A stretch of 64,000 nucleotides of DNA from Rebecca billardiae RCC1528. Taxonomy: Eukaryota; Haptophyta. The DNA lies in NCBI GenBank assembly GCA_965240325.2, contig OZ251226.1, positions 1-64,000 of the forward strand, in the 5' to 3' direction. The notes beneath the pieces were generated by a model. The model ran no database searches, was not told the origin of the DNA, and saw only the letters and a list, made by a program, of their open reading frames with translations. Positions 33,174 through 48,834 of the stretch are shown here, in pieces (within the stretch, counting starts at the first letter, position 1; every line of letters begins with the position of its first letter). The position numbers were made by a program, and so were the translations under genes.

Positions 33174-35747
33174 GCACGCGCTCTGATCGCGCCGTGGAGC
33201 CGGCCGCAGGCGCAGCGCCCCACGCCCGTCGGCCCGTGCACGCCAACGTGACGGTCTGCTCCGGGCGACCTCGAACCGCCTCATCAAATTCATCTGCTGA
33301 CTTCCCTCGTGACATCGTACACGGTGTCGTCGTTGCGCGCCGCGCTGTCGGCGTCACCATCGTGACGACATCGTCACGCTCACGCCAGTGTCAGTCGGCA
33401 GTGATCGTGATCGTCGCGTCGTCTATTATATATACTGACGAGATCGATACGGATCGTCGGTACTACGTATATATCGCGCGGTAGTCCGACCTATAATCTA
33501 TATAGTAGCCTGGTCCAAACGCACTGGAGCACTTTCGGGGATTTTATCGCCAAATGAACGCGGGCCCCTAGGCACGCGCTCACACCCGGAAACAGCGTAA
33601 CAAATGGGCCCAGCCCGGGCGCAGCAAAAGTTTCGGCCTAAAAATCGCATCCGTGGCCCGTCGTGAGCGTGCGCGCGCGCGCCGCGGACAACTACGGACA
33701 CATAGAGAATCGTCAGCCCGAATGTGGGTAAGTACTTAGCCTAAATGAGCCCAAACGCACGAACTTACTTATTGGCGTACGTCGAGGCGAGCATGAACCC
33801 TGGTACAGGCCATTAGGATGGGCTGTGGTCTGTGCGCAAGTGGCCGTACTCAACTACTGCAAGATCGACTATATTACCCATTTATACCCGCATATTATGG
33901 GCAATGTACCCGCATACGTATGAGTTCTGGACCTGTATAATTGAAATACCACTATGTCGTTACATATTCGCCATAGGTGGGTAGCTGTCCCAGGCTGCAC
34001 GATTAGTGCGGCGCTCGGGGTGCAGTGGTCGGACGAGGCTCCGCCTGGCCTTCCGCGCACTCCTGCAGACAAGAAGAGGGCCGGACTCCCACCCGGCCAG
34101 GCGTGCGGCAGTCGGTCAGGTGCTGGACCTGGTCTGGAGACCATCTCCTGCGTGGCAACTGGCCGATCTGCGGCACAACGCGCGCCGCCGTGAGCCACAC
34201 GGCAGGTTCGCAATGGATCCGGATCGCGTGTCCATGGCGGCGTGCATCGAGTATTTCAAGCTGTCAAGTCGCGTGCCACGCCCGCCCTTTCACTTGGGGC
34301 ATCAGTACTGCCTACAACGACGACATGTGCGTCCTTAGATGAGGCATAATCGCGATTCTAGCTGCCCGTCCAAGGGTCAGATCGCACGTCTTTGCTCGCC
34401 CGACAGCCTCAACGGCGGACTGATGTGATCCGCGGGTGACGATGCGACCGCTTCGAGTGCGCCTACGGCCACCACCGGGGTGGGGATCGTTCATGGGCAC
34501 CCTCTGCGTGCCATGACATGCTCTGGCCTTGCGTGGTGACTTGGCCCACCGCGCGTAAACGGGAAAGACACCCGAGCACGTGCTTCCGAGCCACCCGAAT
34601 GGCACAATGTGCCACCCATGGACACCAAACACGTGCCAGAGCGCGAGCCTTGCGTGCTGGAGTAGCCGCACGACACCAAGGAAGACGTATGAGCGCTCTC
34701 AACCATCTTCAAGCGACGACTCCGTCGACTCTGCCTCGCAGACCGCGGTACGATCCTCGACCTTGTGCTCGCAGCAAAGGCCATGACGGTAAAGCAGCAC
34801 CCAGGCGATGGGAGTCAGCCGGCAGCCACTACACTGCGACTGTACACACCCAGCCCCGCAAGGCGAGCCATCCTGCTCGCCACCAGCCCGTCATACAGCT
34901 CCACGAGGAGCACAAATCGACAGCCGCCGCTCAGGACGACCCATGCGCAAACGTGACGGGACTGGCCGGATGAAGCGTTGGCGATGCGCAGCGCGCCCAA
35001 CGCTGGTGGTGGCATCGAGTACATGCTAGGGGTAGGCGGTGGCCCACACGAGCCGTCGCGTGGCCCGCATATTACCCGAGGTGGCCCGTCTCGAAGGCGC
35101 CGCGCAACCCAGCAGGTGAGCGTTCGACGCGCGCCGTCAGGCGAGAAGTCGACCTGGCGACGGACCGCGGGCGGCGGAAGCAACGCAGACATGTCGCTCA
35201 AGGTGTGCACGCACACCACCGGGGCACCCGAACGATGTGTCCAGCACTACACCTGACATGAGCGGCGCAGTCGTCCAGTCGAGGCTCTCGAGCCCCTTCC
35301 CGACCTTCGTCGCGGCGAGCCGTCGGACGGCCGGTGGCGATTTTTGACGAGCGCGACGAGCGACCGGAAAAATCGGGAGAAATCAGGCGCCCAAAATCCG
35401 AAAAGGCTTTTTCACTGGCGAAAATCGGGATGGACCAGGCTATATATAGACTATACAGGCGGTGTCTGCCGCGTGTAATCAGCTCGGTAGGGTACGGCAG
35501 TAGACGGCAGGCCCGGCGCGGCGCGCGGACGGACGACCACGTAAGCCGGGGCACTGAAGACCGCCTGATGGAGGGAGCCCTGGTGCTCAGCCGCTCAGCC
35601 AGTACAGACAGTAGTCAGCTCGCGTCACCATTGATCAATCACGTGAGCCGTGCGGCGTGCCCGCCGCAGGCCGGACTCGGACTCGAGCGCGGCGGCCGGG
35701 TCACGCTGGAGCGGTGTCGTGCCGACGGCGGCGGCGCCGCCCCGCGA
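33174..35747. other. Lower-GC gene-poor island
   Basis: About 2.6 kb whose composition is clearly less GC-biased than the neighbouring genes, with A/T-containing codons in every frame. Open frames are short, overlap on both strands and show no domains or splice chains. It may hold decayed mobile-element sequence; nothing identifiable remains. Confidence 0.5.
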
Positions 35748-36900
35748 TCAGCCCGGCGCGCCCCACGCCGCCGACGGCGCGCTGCCCGTGCGGAGTATCG
35801 GCTCGTCGTCCGTCGTCTCCTCGTCCTCGAGCGAGTCGTCAGGCAGCGAGTGTGCGCCCGCGCCGCCCTCGCTGAGCAGCTCCGAGTCGGACTCGTCCTC
35901 GGGCGGAGGCGCGAGCGTGCCGAGGTGCTCGTGCAGGAAGGCGGCGAGCCGCGCCCACGCGTACCCCTTGGCGAGCTCCTCGCACCCGTCGGGCAGCAGC
36001 GCGAAGCAGCCCGCGCACCCGCCGCCGCCGCCGCGCAGCGCGCCCTGCGCCGCGCCGTGCGCCGCGCCCCCGCGCCCGCCCCGCCCGCCCCCCCCCAGTC
36101 CGTACACGAAGAGACGCGACGCGCCCGGCGGCGGCGGCGGGCGCGCGGCGGGGTCGGCGCCCTCGGCGAGCGCGGGCGTGAGCCCGGCCGCCGCGGCGCG
36201 CAGCACCCGCGCCGCCGCGGCGCGCGCCTCCACCTCCGCCTCCGCCCCCGCCTCCGCCGGCTCCGCGCGCGCGTCCACGAGCCCGGCCGCGTGCGCGTGC
36301 AGCTGGCACGGCAGCGGCGGCGCGGCGCCGGCCGCGCGCGCGGCCGCGTGCGCGTCGGCGAGCGCGCGCACGGCGCGCTCGGTCGCCGAGAGCGACGCCA
36401 CCGCGCCGGGCGCCTCGCTCAGCCCGAGCGCCGCCGCGCACGCCAGCGCGCCGCCGCCGCTCGCCTCGCCCAGCCCGGCGGCGCGCGCGCTCGTGCGCGC
36501 GGCGAGCGCGGCGGCGAGCGCGCCGCCCTCGCCCAGGCCGAGCACGCCCACGCGGCGCGGCCGCGGCACGCAGCCCGCGGGCAGGCGCTCGGCGGCGGTG
36601 CCCGCGGCGGGCGCGGCCTCGGGGGGCAGCGCGGCGTCCGCCGCGTCCGACGCGAGCCACGCCGCCGCGCGCCGCGCGCGCTCCACCGCCGCGTCCGCCG
36701 GGTGCCGGCCGGCGGGCGCCGCGGCCGCGGGCGCCAGCAGCAGCAGCGTGCGGTACCCGCGGCGGGCGACGCGCTCCGCAAACGAGAGCAGCGCGGCGCG
36801 CGCGCGGCCCTCGGCGGCGGAGCCCGGCTCGGGCGCGCGCGCGAGCAGCAGCACGGCGGGCAGCCCGCGCGCCGGCGCGCGCAGCGTCGCCTCGTACTCC

Positions 36901-36935
<35 letters not shown>

Positions 36936-37667
36936 CTGCGGCAGCCGCACGCTCACGGCGCGCAGCGCGGCGCGGAGGCGCGCGGCGCGGCGCGCGCGCG
37001 GGCGGATGCCGAGGACGTACAGCGCAGCCGCGCCCGCGCCGAGCGCGGAGACGCACGCCAGCGCGGCGAACGCGAGGAACGCGCGCGTGCGCAGCAGCGC
37101 CCACGCGCCGCCGCCGGCCGCGTCCGCGGGCGTCGCGCGCGCGCCGTCGGCCGCGCGCGCCGCCGCCGCGTCGGGCGCGACGCCGGCGTCGGCGGCGCGC
37201 TGGGCGAGCTTGCGCCGCAGGAAAGACGCGAGCGCCTGCGCGTCGTGCGCGCCCGTGTACCGCGTGAACCGTCCGGCGCTCCACAGCTTGAACGCGGGCG
37301 TCGAGCTCACCAGCCGCGCGGCGCACACGCTCGGCGTGCGCTCGCAGTCGACGGCGGCGACGAGGCCGCGGAACGCCGAGGCGAGGCGCGCGACGCCCGT
37401 CGCCAGCTGCGCCGTCTCCTCCTCGGCGCGGCGGTAGAAGAAGAGCAGCAGGAACGGCGCGCGCTGCGTCGCCCTCTCAAAGTCGAGCTCGCTGCCGAGC
37501 ACGGGCAGCCGCGCGGACGCGGCGGCGGAGGAGGAGGGCGGCTCGGCGGCGGCGGGCGGGCGCGCGGTGGCGGCGGGCTCGGACTCGGGCGCGCCGCTGG
37601 AGGACGCGCGCGCCGCCGCCGCCAGCGCGAGCAGCGCGAGCGCGCCGCGCGCCGCGACGTGGCGCAT
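35748..37667 (-). CDS. Membrane protein with thioredoxin-like and dienelactone-hydrolase-like domains, both lacking key residues
   Basis: Single exon, 639 aa. Signal peptide (about residues 1-21). Residues 62-155 look like a PDI-type thioredoxin fold (FLLLFFYRR..., VDCE, cis-Pro motif STPAFKLW), but the CXXC redox pair is absent. One transmembrane helix lies at about 196-221. The remainder resembles an alpha/beta hydrolase of the dienelactone hydrolase type: VLLLARAPE, YRTLLLLAPA and a nucleophile-elbow equivalent reading GVLGLGEGG, in which the usual Ser or Cys nucleophile is replaced, ending with YAWARLAAFLHEHLG as in that family. It may be a pseudoenzyme or chaperone-like receptor at the ER membrane. 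An acidic C-terminal tail follows. The start is chosen at the signal peptide Met, 190 nt from the divergent SGNH gene. Confidence 0.68.
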
Positions 37668-37857
37668 CGTGCCCCGCTGCGAAGCCTGGCTTCCGACGCG
37701 GCGGCCCACCCGCCCGGCGCGGTCGTCGATGAGATCTTCGTCCGGAGCGGGATGCAGCACAGCGGAGCAGCGGAGGGCGGACCAGGGCGCAGGCTGATCC
37801 GGACGCTGCTGCCCGCGAGCGGCGCAAGGACGGCCCGTGCGGGCGGCGGCGGGCGCC
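37668..37857. promoter_or_regulatory. 190-nt divergent promoter region
   Basis: Only 190 nt separate the start codons of the thioredoxin/hydrolase-like gene (-) and the SGNH hydrolase gene (+), the tightest divergent pair in the window. Shared regulation is plausible. Confidence 0.5.
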
Positions 37858-39192
37858 ATGCCGCAGCACGACGGCCGCGCGCGCGCGGGCGCGGGGCTCG
37901 CGCGCGCTGCCGCACCTCTCGCGCGCCCCGCGGCCGCGCGGCTCGCGCTGCTCGCGCTCGCGCGCGCGTCGCGGCGGCCGCCCGGCGCGCGCGGCGCGCT
38001 TTGCGCCGAGGTGCGCGCGCGAGGAGCGCGTGGACCGGCGCGCGGCGCGCCCCGCCGCGCTTGGCAGCACTCGCCCGCGCACGGGCGGCGCCGCGCCGCC
38101 GCGCGCGCCGCCGTGGCGGCGGCGGCGCTCCTCGCGGCCGCGTGGGCGCGCGGCGCGTCGGCGCTCGAGCCGGCGTCGGGCGCGCGCGCGGCGGCGCTGC
38201 TGCGCGCGCAGGCGGGCGACGTGCCGCGGCCGCTCGGCGCGCACTACTGGCGGCTGCACCACGCCTCGCTCGCCGCGCGCGCCGCCAACCTCTCCGCCTC
38301 CACCGCCGTGCTCGCGTACGGCTGCCTCGAGTGGTGCGACAAGTTTGGGCGCGCGTACCTGTGCGGCGGCTACCGCAAGGCGGCGCGCGGCGCGCTGGGC
38401 GGGCTGGCGGCCGAGCTGGGCGGCGCGTACGAGGGGCTGTGCTGCTCGGGCGACTCGACGCACGGCCAGCTCTGGGGCCTGCTCCGCAACGCCGAGCTGC
38501 CGCCGCGCCGCGCCCGAGGCCCCTCGGTGAGCCCCCTTCTCGTGCTGCTCGTCGTCTCCCCGTGGAACCTCTGGGTGCCGCCCGCCTCGGCGCACGAGCT
38601 GGCGGACGCGCGCCGCGCGACGGCGGGCGGCGCGGACGTCGCCGGCGGCGGCCCGGCCCACGGCGCCCGCCGCCGGCTCGGCGCGTACCCGCGCAGCACG
38701 CCCTCGCTCGCCAACCTGCTGGCGAACGGCACGGCGCACCTCGCGCCCGCGGCCGCGGCGTGGGTGGCGGGGATCGCACAGCTGGCGCGCGTGCTCGGCG
38801 CGCGCTTCGCCGGCGCGCGCGTGCTCGTGCTCGGGCCGATGCCCGTCGACCAGCCCGGCACGGCCGAGCGCCGGCTCATCGCCGCGGCCAACGCGGGCGC
38901 GGCGCGCGCGCTCGCGCGCGCGCGCCGCACGTCGTTTGTGCAGTGCGGCGGGCTGGTGCAGCGGCAGCCGGCGCGCGGCACGCCCGTCGGCCCGGACGCG
39001 CGGGGCGACATCGACTGCGCGCTCCTCGACTGCGAGCACGGCTACATCCTGCGCGTGCGCGCCGTGAAGCGCGTGCTCGCCGAGTGCGTCGTGCCGGCCG
39101 CGCGCGCGGCGCTGCGCGGCGAGCCGGTGCGCGACTTCCCCGAGGTGGCGCCGGCCGAGCCGCGCGGCACGGCGGCGTGGGCGCGCGGCTGA
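37858..39192 (+). CDS. SGNH/GDSL-like hydrolase, probable secretory-pathway membrane protein
   Basis: 444 aa from the ATG at 37858. The first 80 residues are basic and low complexity, then a hydrophobic helix (about residues 80-103) ending GASALEPAS suggests a signal anchor or a late signal peptide. The catalytic part shows the SGNH landmarks: CCSGDSTHGQLWGLL with the GDS nucleophile (198-200), a hydrophobic strand LLVLLVVSPWN, VLVLGPMPV, and a C-terminal D-x-x-H pair (LLDCEH, Asp391/His394). This resembles plant and algal PC-esterase-type carbohydrate acyl-esterases or acyltransferases, so a Golgi role in polysaccharide acylation is possible. A 57-nt GT-AG segment at 38011-38067 could be spliced without changing frame, but is shorter than any other intron here. 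The start is the least certain part. Confidence 0.65.
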   Translation: MPQHDGRARAGAGLARAAAPLARPAAARLALLALARASRRPPGARGALCAEVRARGARGPARGAPRRAWQHSPAHGRRRAAARAAVAAAALLAAAWARGASALEPASGARAAALLRAQAGDVPRPLGAHYWRLHHASLAARAANLSASTAVLAYGCLEWCDKFGRAYLCGGYRKAARGALGGLAAELGGAYEGLCCSGDSTHGQLWGLLRNAELPPRRARGPSVSPLLVLLVVSPWNLWVPPASAHELADARRATAGGADVAGGGPAHGARRRLGAYPRSTPSLANLLANGTAHLAPAAAAWVAGIAQLARVLGARFAGARVLVLGPMPVDQPGTAERRLIAAANAGAARALARARRTSFVQCGGLVQRQPARGTPVGPDARGDIDCALLDCEHGYILRVRAVKRVLAECVVPAARAALRGEPVRDFPEVAPAEPRGTAAWARG

Positions 39193-39692
39193 TGGGGTAG
39201 GTCGGCGTGCGCGCGCCGCGCGGCCTCGGCACTCGTAGGAGGCTCCCTCTTCACTGTGGCGCGTCGCGCACGGCCTCGCGCACGGCCGGCCGCCATCGCT
39301 GCTCGATGAACTGCGATCTAGGATGATCGAGGAGAGGTTCTCAATTGCATGCATAGTAGGAATAACGGCAAATTAAGCCCCGTAATCAGCCCGCGGCGAA
39401 GCGGCACTCGCCCTATGCCGTTGCGGGCTATCGCGGTTGCCGCTTGGGGCGCGCGAGCGCTGCTCACGTAGCTTTGACCATTTGCTTTTGACGCGCGTTT
39501 GAACCAGTGCGCACCGGCGAGTTGCGGCCACGTGCGGACGCGACTGAGATTCGAGAATCCCGCGCTGCTTTGGAGAGCGCTGCTGCGCACCCGGCGGCTT
39601 GCACGCAGGAGCCACCGCCCGCCCACCGGCAAGCCCTCCCCCGCCCTCCGGCAGGCGGCGCTCCGAGCCGGCGCAGCGCTCGAGGGTCGTCG
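39193..39692. other. Intergenic region upstream of SQD2
   Basis: About 500 nt of lower-GC sequence between two tandem plus-strand genes. It should contain the SGNH 3' UTR and the SQD2 promoter. No repeat or RNA gene is seen. Confidence 0.5.
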
Positions 39693-41631
39693 ATGGCTCC
39701 CGCGTGCGCGCTCGTCGTCGGCGCCGCTTTCGCCCTCCTCCTCGCCGCCGAGCGCGCGCACGGCGCGGCGCCGTCCGCGTACACCGCGCGCCGCGGCGCG
39801 CACCTCGGCGGCGGCGTGCGCGCGCGGCGCGCGTCCGCGCTGCGCGCGACGACGACGGTGCCGCCGCCCGCCACCTCGCCCTCCGCCGACGACGACGACG
39901 TCGCGGCCATGCTCCCGCTCGACGCGGCCGAGCCGATGCGCGTCGGGCTGATCGTCGAGCCCACGCCGTTCACGCACATCTCGGGGTACGCCAACCGCTT
40001 CAACGAGATGCTGCGCTTCCTGCGCCGCGCGGGCGACGACGTGTCGATCGTGACGCCGGACGACACGTCGGAGGCGCCGGAGGAGGCGCACGGCTACAAG
40101 ATCACCACCGTCTCGGGCTTCCGCTTCCCGCTGTACCCCATCTGCCTGAGCGTCGACCCGGACTGCGGCGCGAAGCGGATGGTGGAGACGCACCGGCCGA
40201 CGATCCTGCACTCGTCCTCGCCCTCGTTCCTGATGAGCGTGTCGATCGCGCTCTCGTGGCTGTACCGGCTGCCGCTCATGCTCTCGTACCACACGCACCT
40301 GCCCGTGTACGCGCGCGAGTACCTGCGCCCGATCAACTGGTTCGGCTGGCTGGAGAAGGCGGCGTGGGCGTTCATCCGGTGGCAGCACAACCAGGCGGAC
40401 CTCACGCTCACCACCTCGCCGCAGCTGGCGCAGGAGCTGCGGGAGAACGGCGTGCGCAACGTGGAGGTGTGGCCCAAGGGCGTCGACACCATCAAGTTCT
40501 CGCCCGAGTACCGCTCCGCCGCGATGCGCGAGCGGCTGGGCGGCGTGGACGCGGCCACTGGCGCGGAGGTGCCGCTGCTGCTGTACGTGGGGCGCGTGTG
40601 CGAGAGCAAGCGCATCCAGCAGCTCAAGGCCACGCTCAGGGACGTGCCCAACGCGCGGCTCGCGATCGTCGGCGGCGGGCCCTCGCTCCCGCGCATGGAG
40701 GAGACCTTCGCCGCCGAGGTCGGCGCGGGCCGCGTGCGCTTCCTCGGCATCATGCGCGGCGCCGAGCTCAGCGCCGCGTTCGCCTCTGCGGACGTGTTTG
40801 TGCTGCCCTCCGACTCGGAGACGCTCGGCTTTGTCGTGCTCGAGAGCATGGTCAGCGCACGCGCACATGCGCGCGCGGCGCCCGGCGTGCGGCGCCGCGC
40901 CGCGCTCACCGCCGCGCCCCCTCCCTCCGCCCCGGCCCCGCGTCCGCAGGCGTCGGGCGTGCCGCCGGTGGGCGTGCGCGCGGGCGGCGTGCCCGGCCTG
41001 GTCTCGCACGGCGAGACGGGCCTGCTGGCCGCGCCCGGCGACGAGGGCGCGGCCGAGTTCACCGAGCACGTGCGCACGCTGCTGCAGGACCGGCCGCTGC
41101 GCGAGGCGATGGGCAAGGCCGCCCGCGCCGAGGCGGAGCGCTGGTCCTGGGAGGCCGCCACCGCCAAGCTGCGCAACGACAAATACACAAAAGCCATCGC
41201 GCGGCACCGCAAGGCGATGGAGGCGGCCGGCATCGAGTCCGGGCTGGTGCGGCCGCGCACGTGGCCGAGGCCGGTGGTGTGGGCGGTCACGGGGTACATC
41301 CTGCTGCGGGTGCGCGCGCGGCCGCGACCGCCGCGCGACGGCGCGCACGCCGCGCGCCGCTCGCCGCGCCGGCCGCTCCCTCGCGCGCGCACGCGCCCGC
41401 CCGCTCACGGCCGTCCCCCCTCCCCCCGTCTGTCTCCCGCCCACCCGCCCGCCCGCCCGCCCTCGCGCGCGCGCTCAGACATACTTCAACATGATCACCG
41501 AGGGCCTGCTGCAGCACCTGCCCGTGGCGATGGCGCGCTCCGCGTTCAACTGCGCGCGCGCGGCCGTGCGCGGCGTGTGCTCGCCGCTCGGGCGCATCTT
41601 TGCGCCCTCGCGCCGCCTCAGCCCCGGCTGA
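39693..41631 (+). CDS. SQD2: UDP-sulfoquinovose:diacylglycerol sulfoquinovosyltransferase (sulfolipid synthase)
   Basis: Three exons: 39693-40850, 40950-41309, 41479-41631; 556 aa. GT4-type glycosyltransferase making the plastid sulfolipid SQDG. Family signatures: IVEPTPFTHISGYANRFNEM, SGFRFPLYP, SYHTHLPVYAREYL, LWNKGVD-equivalent VWPKGVDTIKFSPEYRS, YVGRV...K, VLPSDSETLGFVVLESM joined across intron 1 to ASGVPPVGVRAGGVPGLV. The N-terminus is a signal peptide (about residues 1-25) plus basic transit region, the bipartite signal for a secondary plastid. A C-terminal hydrophobic stretch precedes intron 2 and the short last exon. Intron 1 is 99 nt, a multiple of three without a stop, so its retention would insert 33 residues into the conserved core. 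Intron 2 is 169 nt. Confidence 0.92.
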
Positions 41632-42212
41632 GACCGGCCGCGGCACGCGCGCCCGTCGCGCGTCGCGTCGGCGCGCGTCGGCGATCCGGCCCCCTCCTCA
41701 GCGCCCCCGAGCTCTCGCCCCGCTCTCGGACACTCTCTCGACGCGGCTTGCCCGGGCGCGGGCAGGTTGCACGCATCGGCGGTGGCCGCCCGCTCACCCA
41801 GGCTCCAAGATCGCGCGCCCGCGGCGCGCGGAGTCTCGGTCTCGGGCCGCGCCGTGGCGGCGACACCGGCTCCGTTCCGACGGCAGTTGTCGCGGCACTA
41901 GCTAGCACGACGGTTCGGAGCGGCAGCCGTAGTTGCTCATCATCATCACTCATCAAGTCATCAGAGGCGCGGCTCGTCATATCACGACCATCGTCAGTGC
42001 CTTGTCGCTCAGGTTAGCATCAGCCTCCGCAGCGCTCCCAGTTGAAGCGCCCGAGGCGCCTTAGTCGACGTCAGAGTAGCTAGCAGTCGTCGTTTACTCT
42101 CATCAGGCTGCGGATCTACTAGTAGCCGTAGGCTGCCGCGCAAAAATCAGGGCAAATGCATACAAAGCGCTGCTTTCATATACGCTAAATTTGGCTTTCG
42201 CTGGGTGAAACG
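41632..42212. other. Intergenic region
   Basis: SQD2 3' flank and upstream flank of the tRNA-like gene. GC falls steadily towards the tRNA. Nothing else is supported. Confidence 0.5.
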
Positions 42213-42285
42213 GCACATGTGGCGTAGTTGGTTAACGCATCGGTCCTATGAGCCGGAGATCGTGGGTTCGAGACCCTCCATGTGC
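42213..42285 (+). tRNA. tRNA-like gene, anticodon reads TAT (Ile, tentative)
   Basis: 73 nt folding as a cloverleaf: 7-bp acceptor stem GCACATG/CATGTGC, D stem GCGT/ACGC, anticodon stem TCGGT/GCCGG with 7-nt loop CCTATGA, and T loop TTCGAGA. Internal promoters are clear: A box TGGCGTAGTTGG, B box GGTTCGAGACC. A T5 run at 42296-42300 would stop RNA polymerase III. Oddities: position 33 is C rather than the near-universal T, and the T stem has one T-T mismatch. The identity is therefore uncertain; it could be an Ile(UAU) tRNA, a decaying copy, or the head of a tRNA-derived SINE. No CCA is encoded, as expected for a nuclear gene. Confidence 0.72.
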
Positions 42286-43197
42286 AAAAAGGTGGTTTTT
42301 CTCCTCACTCGCGTGCCGTGCCGTCCACTGTGCGCTCGGGCGGCCGCCGCCCGTGCCGCGCGCCGTCGCCTCTCCGCACGTCTCCCCATCGGAGGCACGA
42401 GGTAGGTAGATGCGCCCCTCAGCGCCGCGGGCTCTCAGAGCCGGCCCGGCCGCGGCGAGCGGCGGCGGCGCCAGTCTTGGGCCGCGCTGCGCACTCTCGC
42501 TGACCCTCTGACGGTCCGCTCGATTCCGCGCGTGGTGCGCAGTGACGCATCGTACTGGCGTGCCCCGCCCATGACGTTGCGTTCGACAGTGGAGCCACCC
42601 CGGGCCAGCGGCGGGGCGCGTAGTGCGTCGCACATCCAGGCGTGGGTCTGTGAACTGCTGTGGGAGACTGCATCGCGCTCGGTCGGCAGCGCCGGCTGCG
42701 CCGAGCTGCGCCGATGCGAGGCAGGGGCCGAGCGCACACGGCAAGCCCCGCTTGAATATAGGCGGAGACGTGCTCGCAACCTGCAGGATAGCTGGCTTCG
42801 TTCAGGCCAGTGGCGCCAGGCTCCACCGCTCAGGCGCTGCTCGGCCTGGCGGCACACGGTCGGCCGCCACCGCTGCCCGGGGCGTGGTTGCACGCACAGT
42901 GTTTGCGACGGTCGCGCAGGCGCCGCAGCAGGCCGTCGCCTAGTGGGCGATGCGTGGCCACTGCTTGTCCCCGGGGCCGCTAGCCGCCGCGATGGCCCGA
43001 TCAAGCAGGCCTGATTGCTCATCGAGGCGCGCTCGCCGCCATCGTGCAGTGGAATGATCGCTCGCGGAGTCGCGCAGAGACGCGGGACCTCGCCGTCCCG
43101 GTCGGGCCTCGGCCGATTTGCATTTATTTTGCCGCCGGCGGCAATAAATGACGGGCAAGCCCGCTGCCCGCACCAAAAGCCGCAAGACGCAGTGCTC
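42286..43197. other. Intergenic region
   Basis: About 0.9 kb between the tRNA-like gene and the phosphatase gene. It has overlapping open frames in several registers but none with a domain; one long minus-strand frame simply reads through the tRNA in antisense. Confidence 0.5.
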
Positions 43198-43848
43198 ATG
43201 GCGGCGCGTCCGAGACGGCGGCGGGAAGGGCGCGGCGCGCTCGCGCTCGCGCTGCTCGCCGCGACGCTGGTGGGCCCGGGCGCGCGCGGGCTGCACCACG
43301 AGGTGACGCACGACCTAGGCCACGGCGCGAGCGTGACGCACGAGCCCATCGAGGTGCTGCCGCGCCTGTACATCTCGGGCGCGCTGCCGGCGGCCAACGC
43401 GTCCGTAATCGCGCGGCTCTCGATCAAGGCGGTGGTGAACGCGGCGGTGGTGGACGGCGCGCCGTCGCCGTTCCGGGGAGGCGCGCTGGAGTACCTCGAG
43501 CTGCAGCTCATCGACGCGGACTGCCCGCTCCCCACCTGCCAGCTCACGCCCGAGCAGCTGAGCGAGGTGTCGGCCTTCATCTCGCGCGGCCTCGCGGCCG
43601 CGCCCGGCGCGGGCGTGCTCGTGCACTGCCTGCGCGGGCAGAGCCGATCGGCGTCGCTGGTGCTCGCGTACCTGGTGCACGCGCTCAAGTACACCCTGGT
43701 CGACGCGATCCGCACGCTCTCCTCCGCCCACCCGTCCGCGCGCCCCAACCACGGGCTGATGCGCGCGCTGATTGCTCTCGAGGAGCGCACGCACGGCGGC
43801 GCCACGCTCGACCGCGCCGACTTCCCGCCGCCCATCTTGCTGGGCTGA
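43198..43848 (+). CDS. Secreted-type dual-specificity protein phosphatase
   Basis: Single exon, 216 aa. A signal peptide (about residues 10-31) is followed by a compact dual-specificity phosphatase fold: EVLPRLYISGALPAAN at the start, an Asp in LIDADCPLP as candidate general acid, and the catalytic loop HCLRGQSRS at residues 143-151 (Cys144, Arg150), then SLVLAYLV. All catalytic residues are present. A secretory signal on such a phosphatase suggests ER, Golgi or extracellular substrates, possibly phosphoglycans or lumenal phosphoproteins. The start is the ATG directly ahead of the signal peptide; upstream sequence is of different composition. Confidence 0.85.
   Translation: MAARPRRRREGRGALALALLAATLVGPGARGLHHEVTHDLGHGASVTHEPIEVLPRLYISGALPAANASVIARLSIKAVVNAAVVDGAPSPFRGGALEYLELQLIDADCPLPTCQLTPEQLSEVSAFISRGLAAAPGAGVLVHCLRGQSRSASLVLAYLVHALKYTLVDAIRTLSSAHPSARPNHGLMRALIALEERTHGGATLDRADFPPPILLG

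Positions 43849-48834
<4,986 letters not shown>

Noticed and set aside
38011-38067. 57-nt intron in the SGNH gene
   Set aside because: GT and AG ends are present and the frame would be kept, but it is shorter than any other intron in the window (86 nt or more) and splicing is not needed to make the protein.
35334-39200. 1288-aa plus-strand open frame
   Set aside because: It starts in non-coding DNA and runs antisense through the thioredoxin/hydrolase-like gene and in the wrong frame through the SGNH gene; its composition is Arg-dominated.
42232-42744. Minus-strand 170-aa frame ending in a GSRTHDLRL-like peptide
   Set aside because: That peptide is the usual antisense translation of a tRNA T-arm; it marks the tRNA, not a protein.
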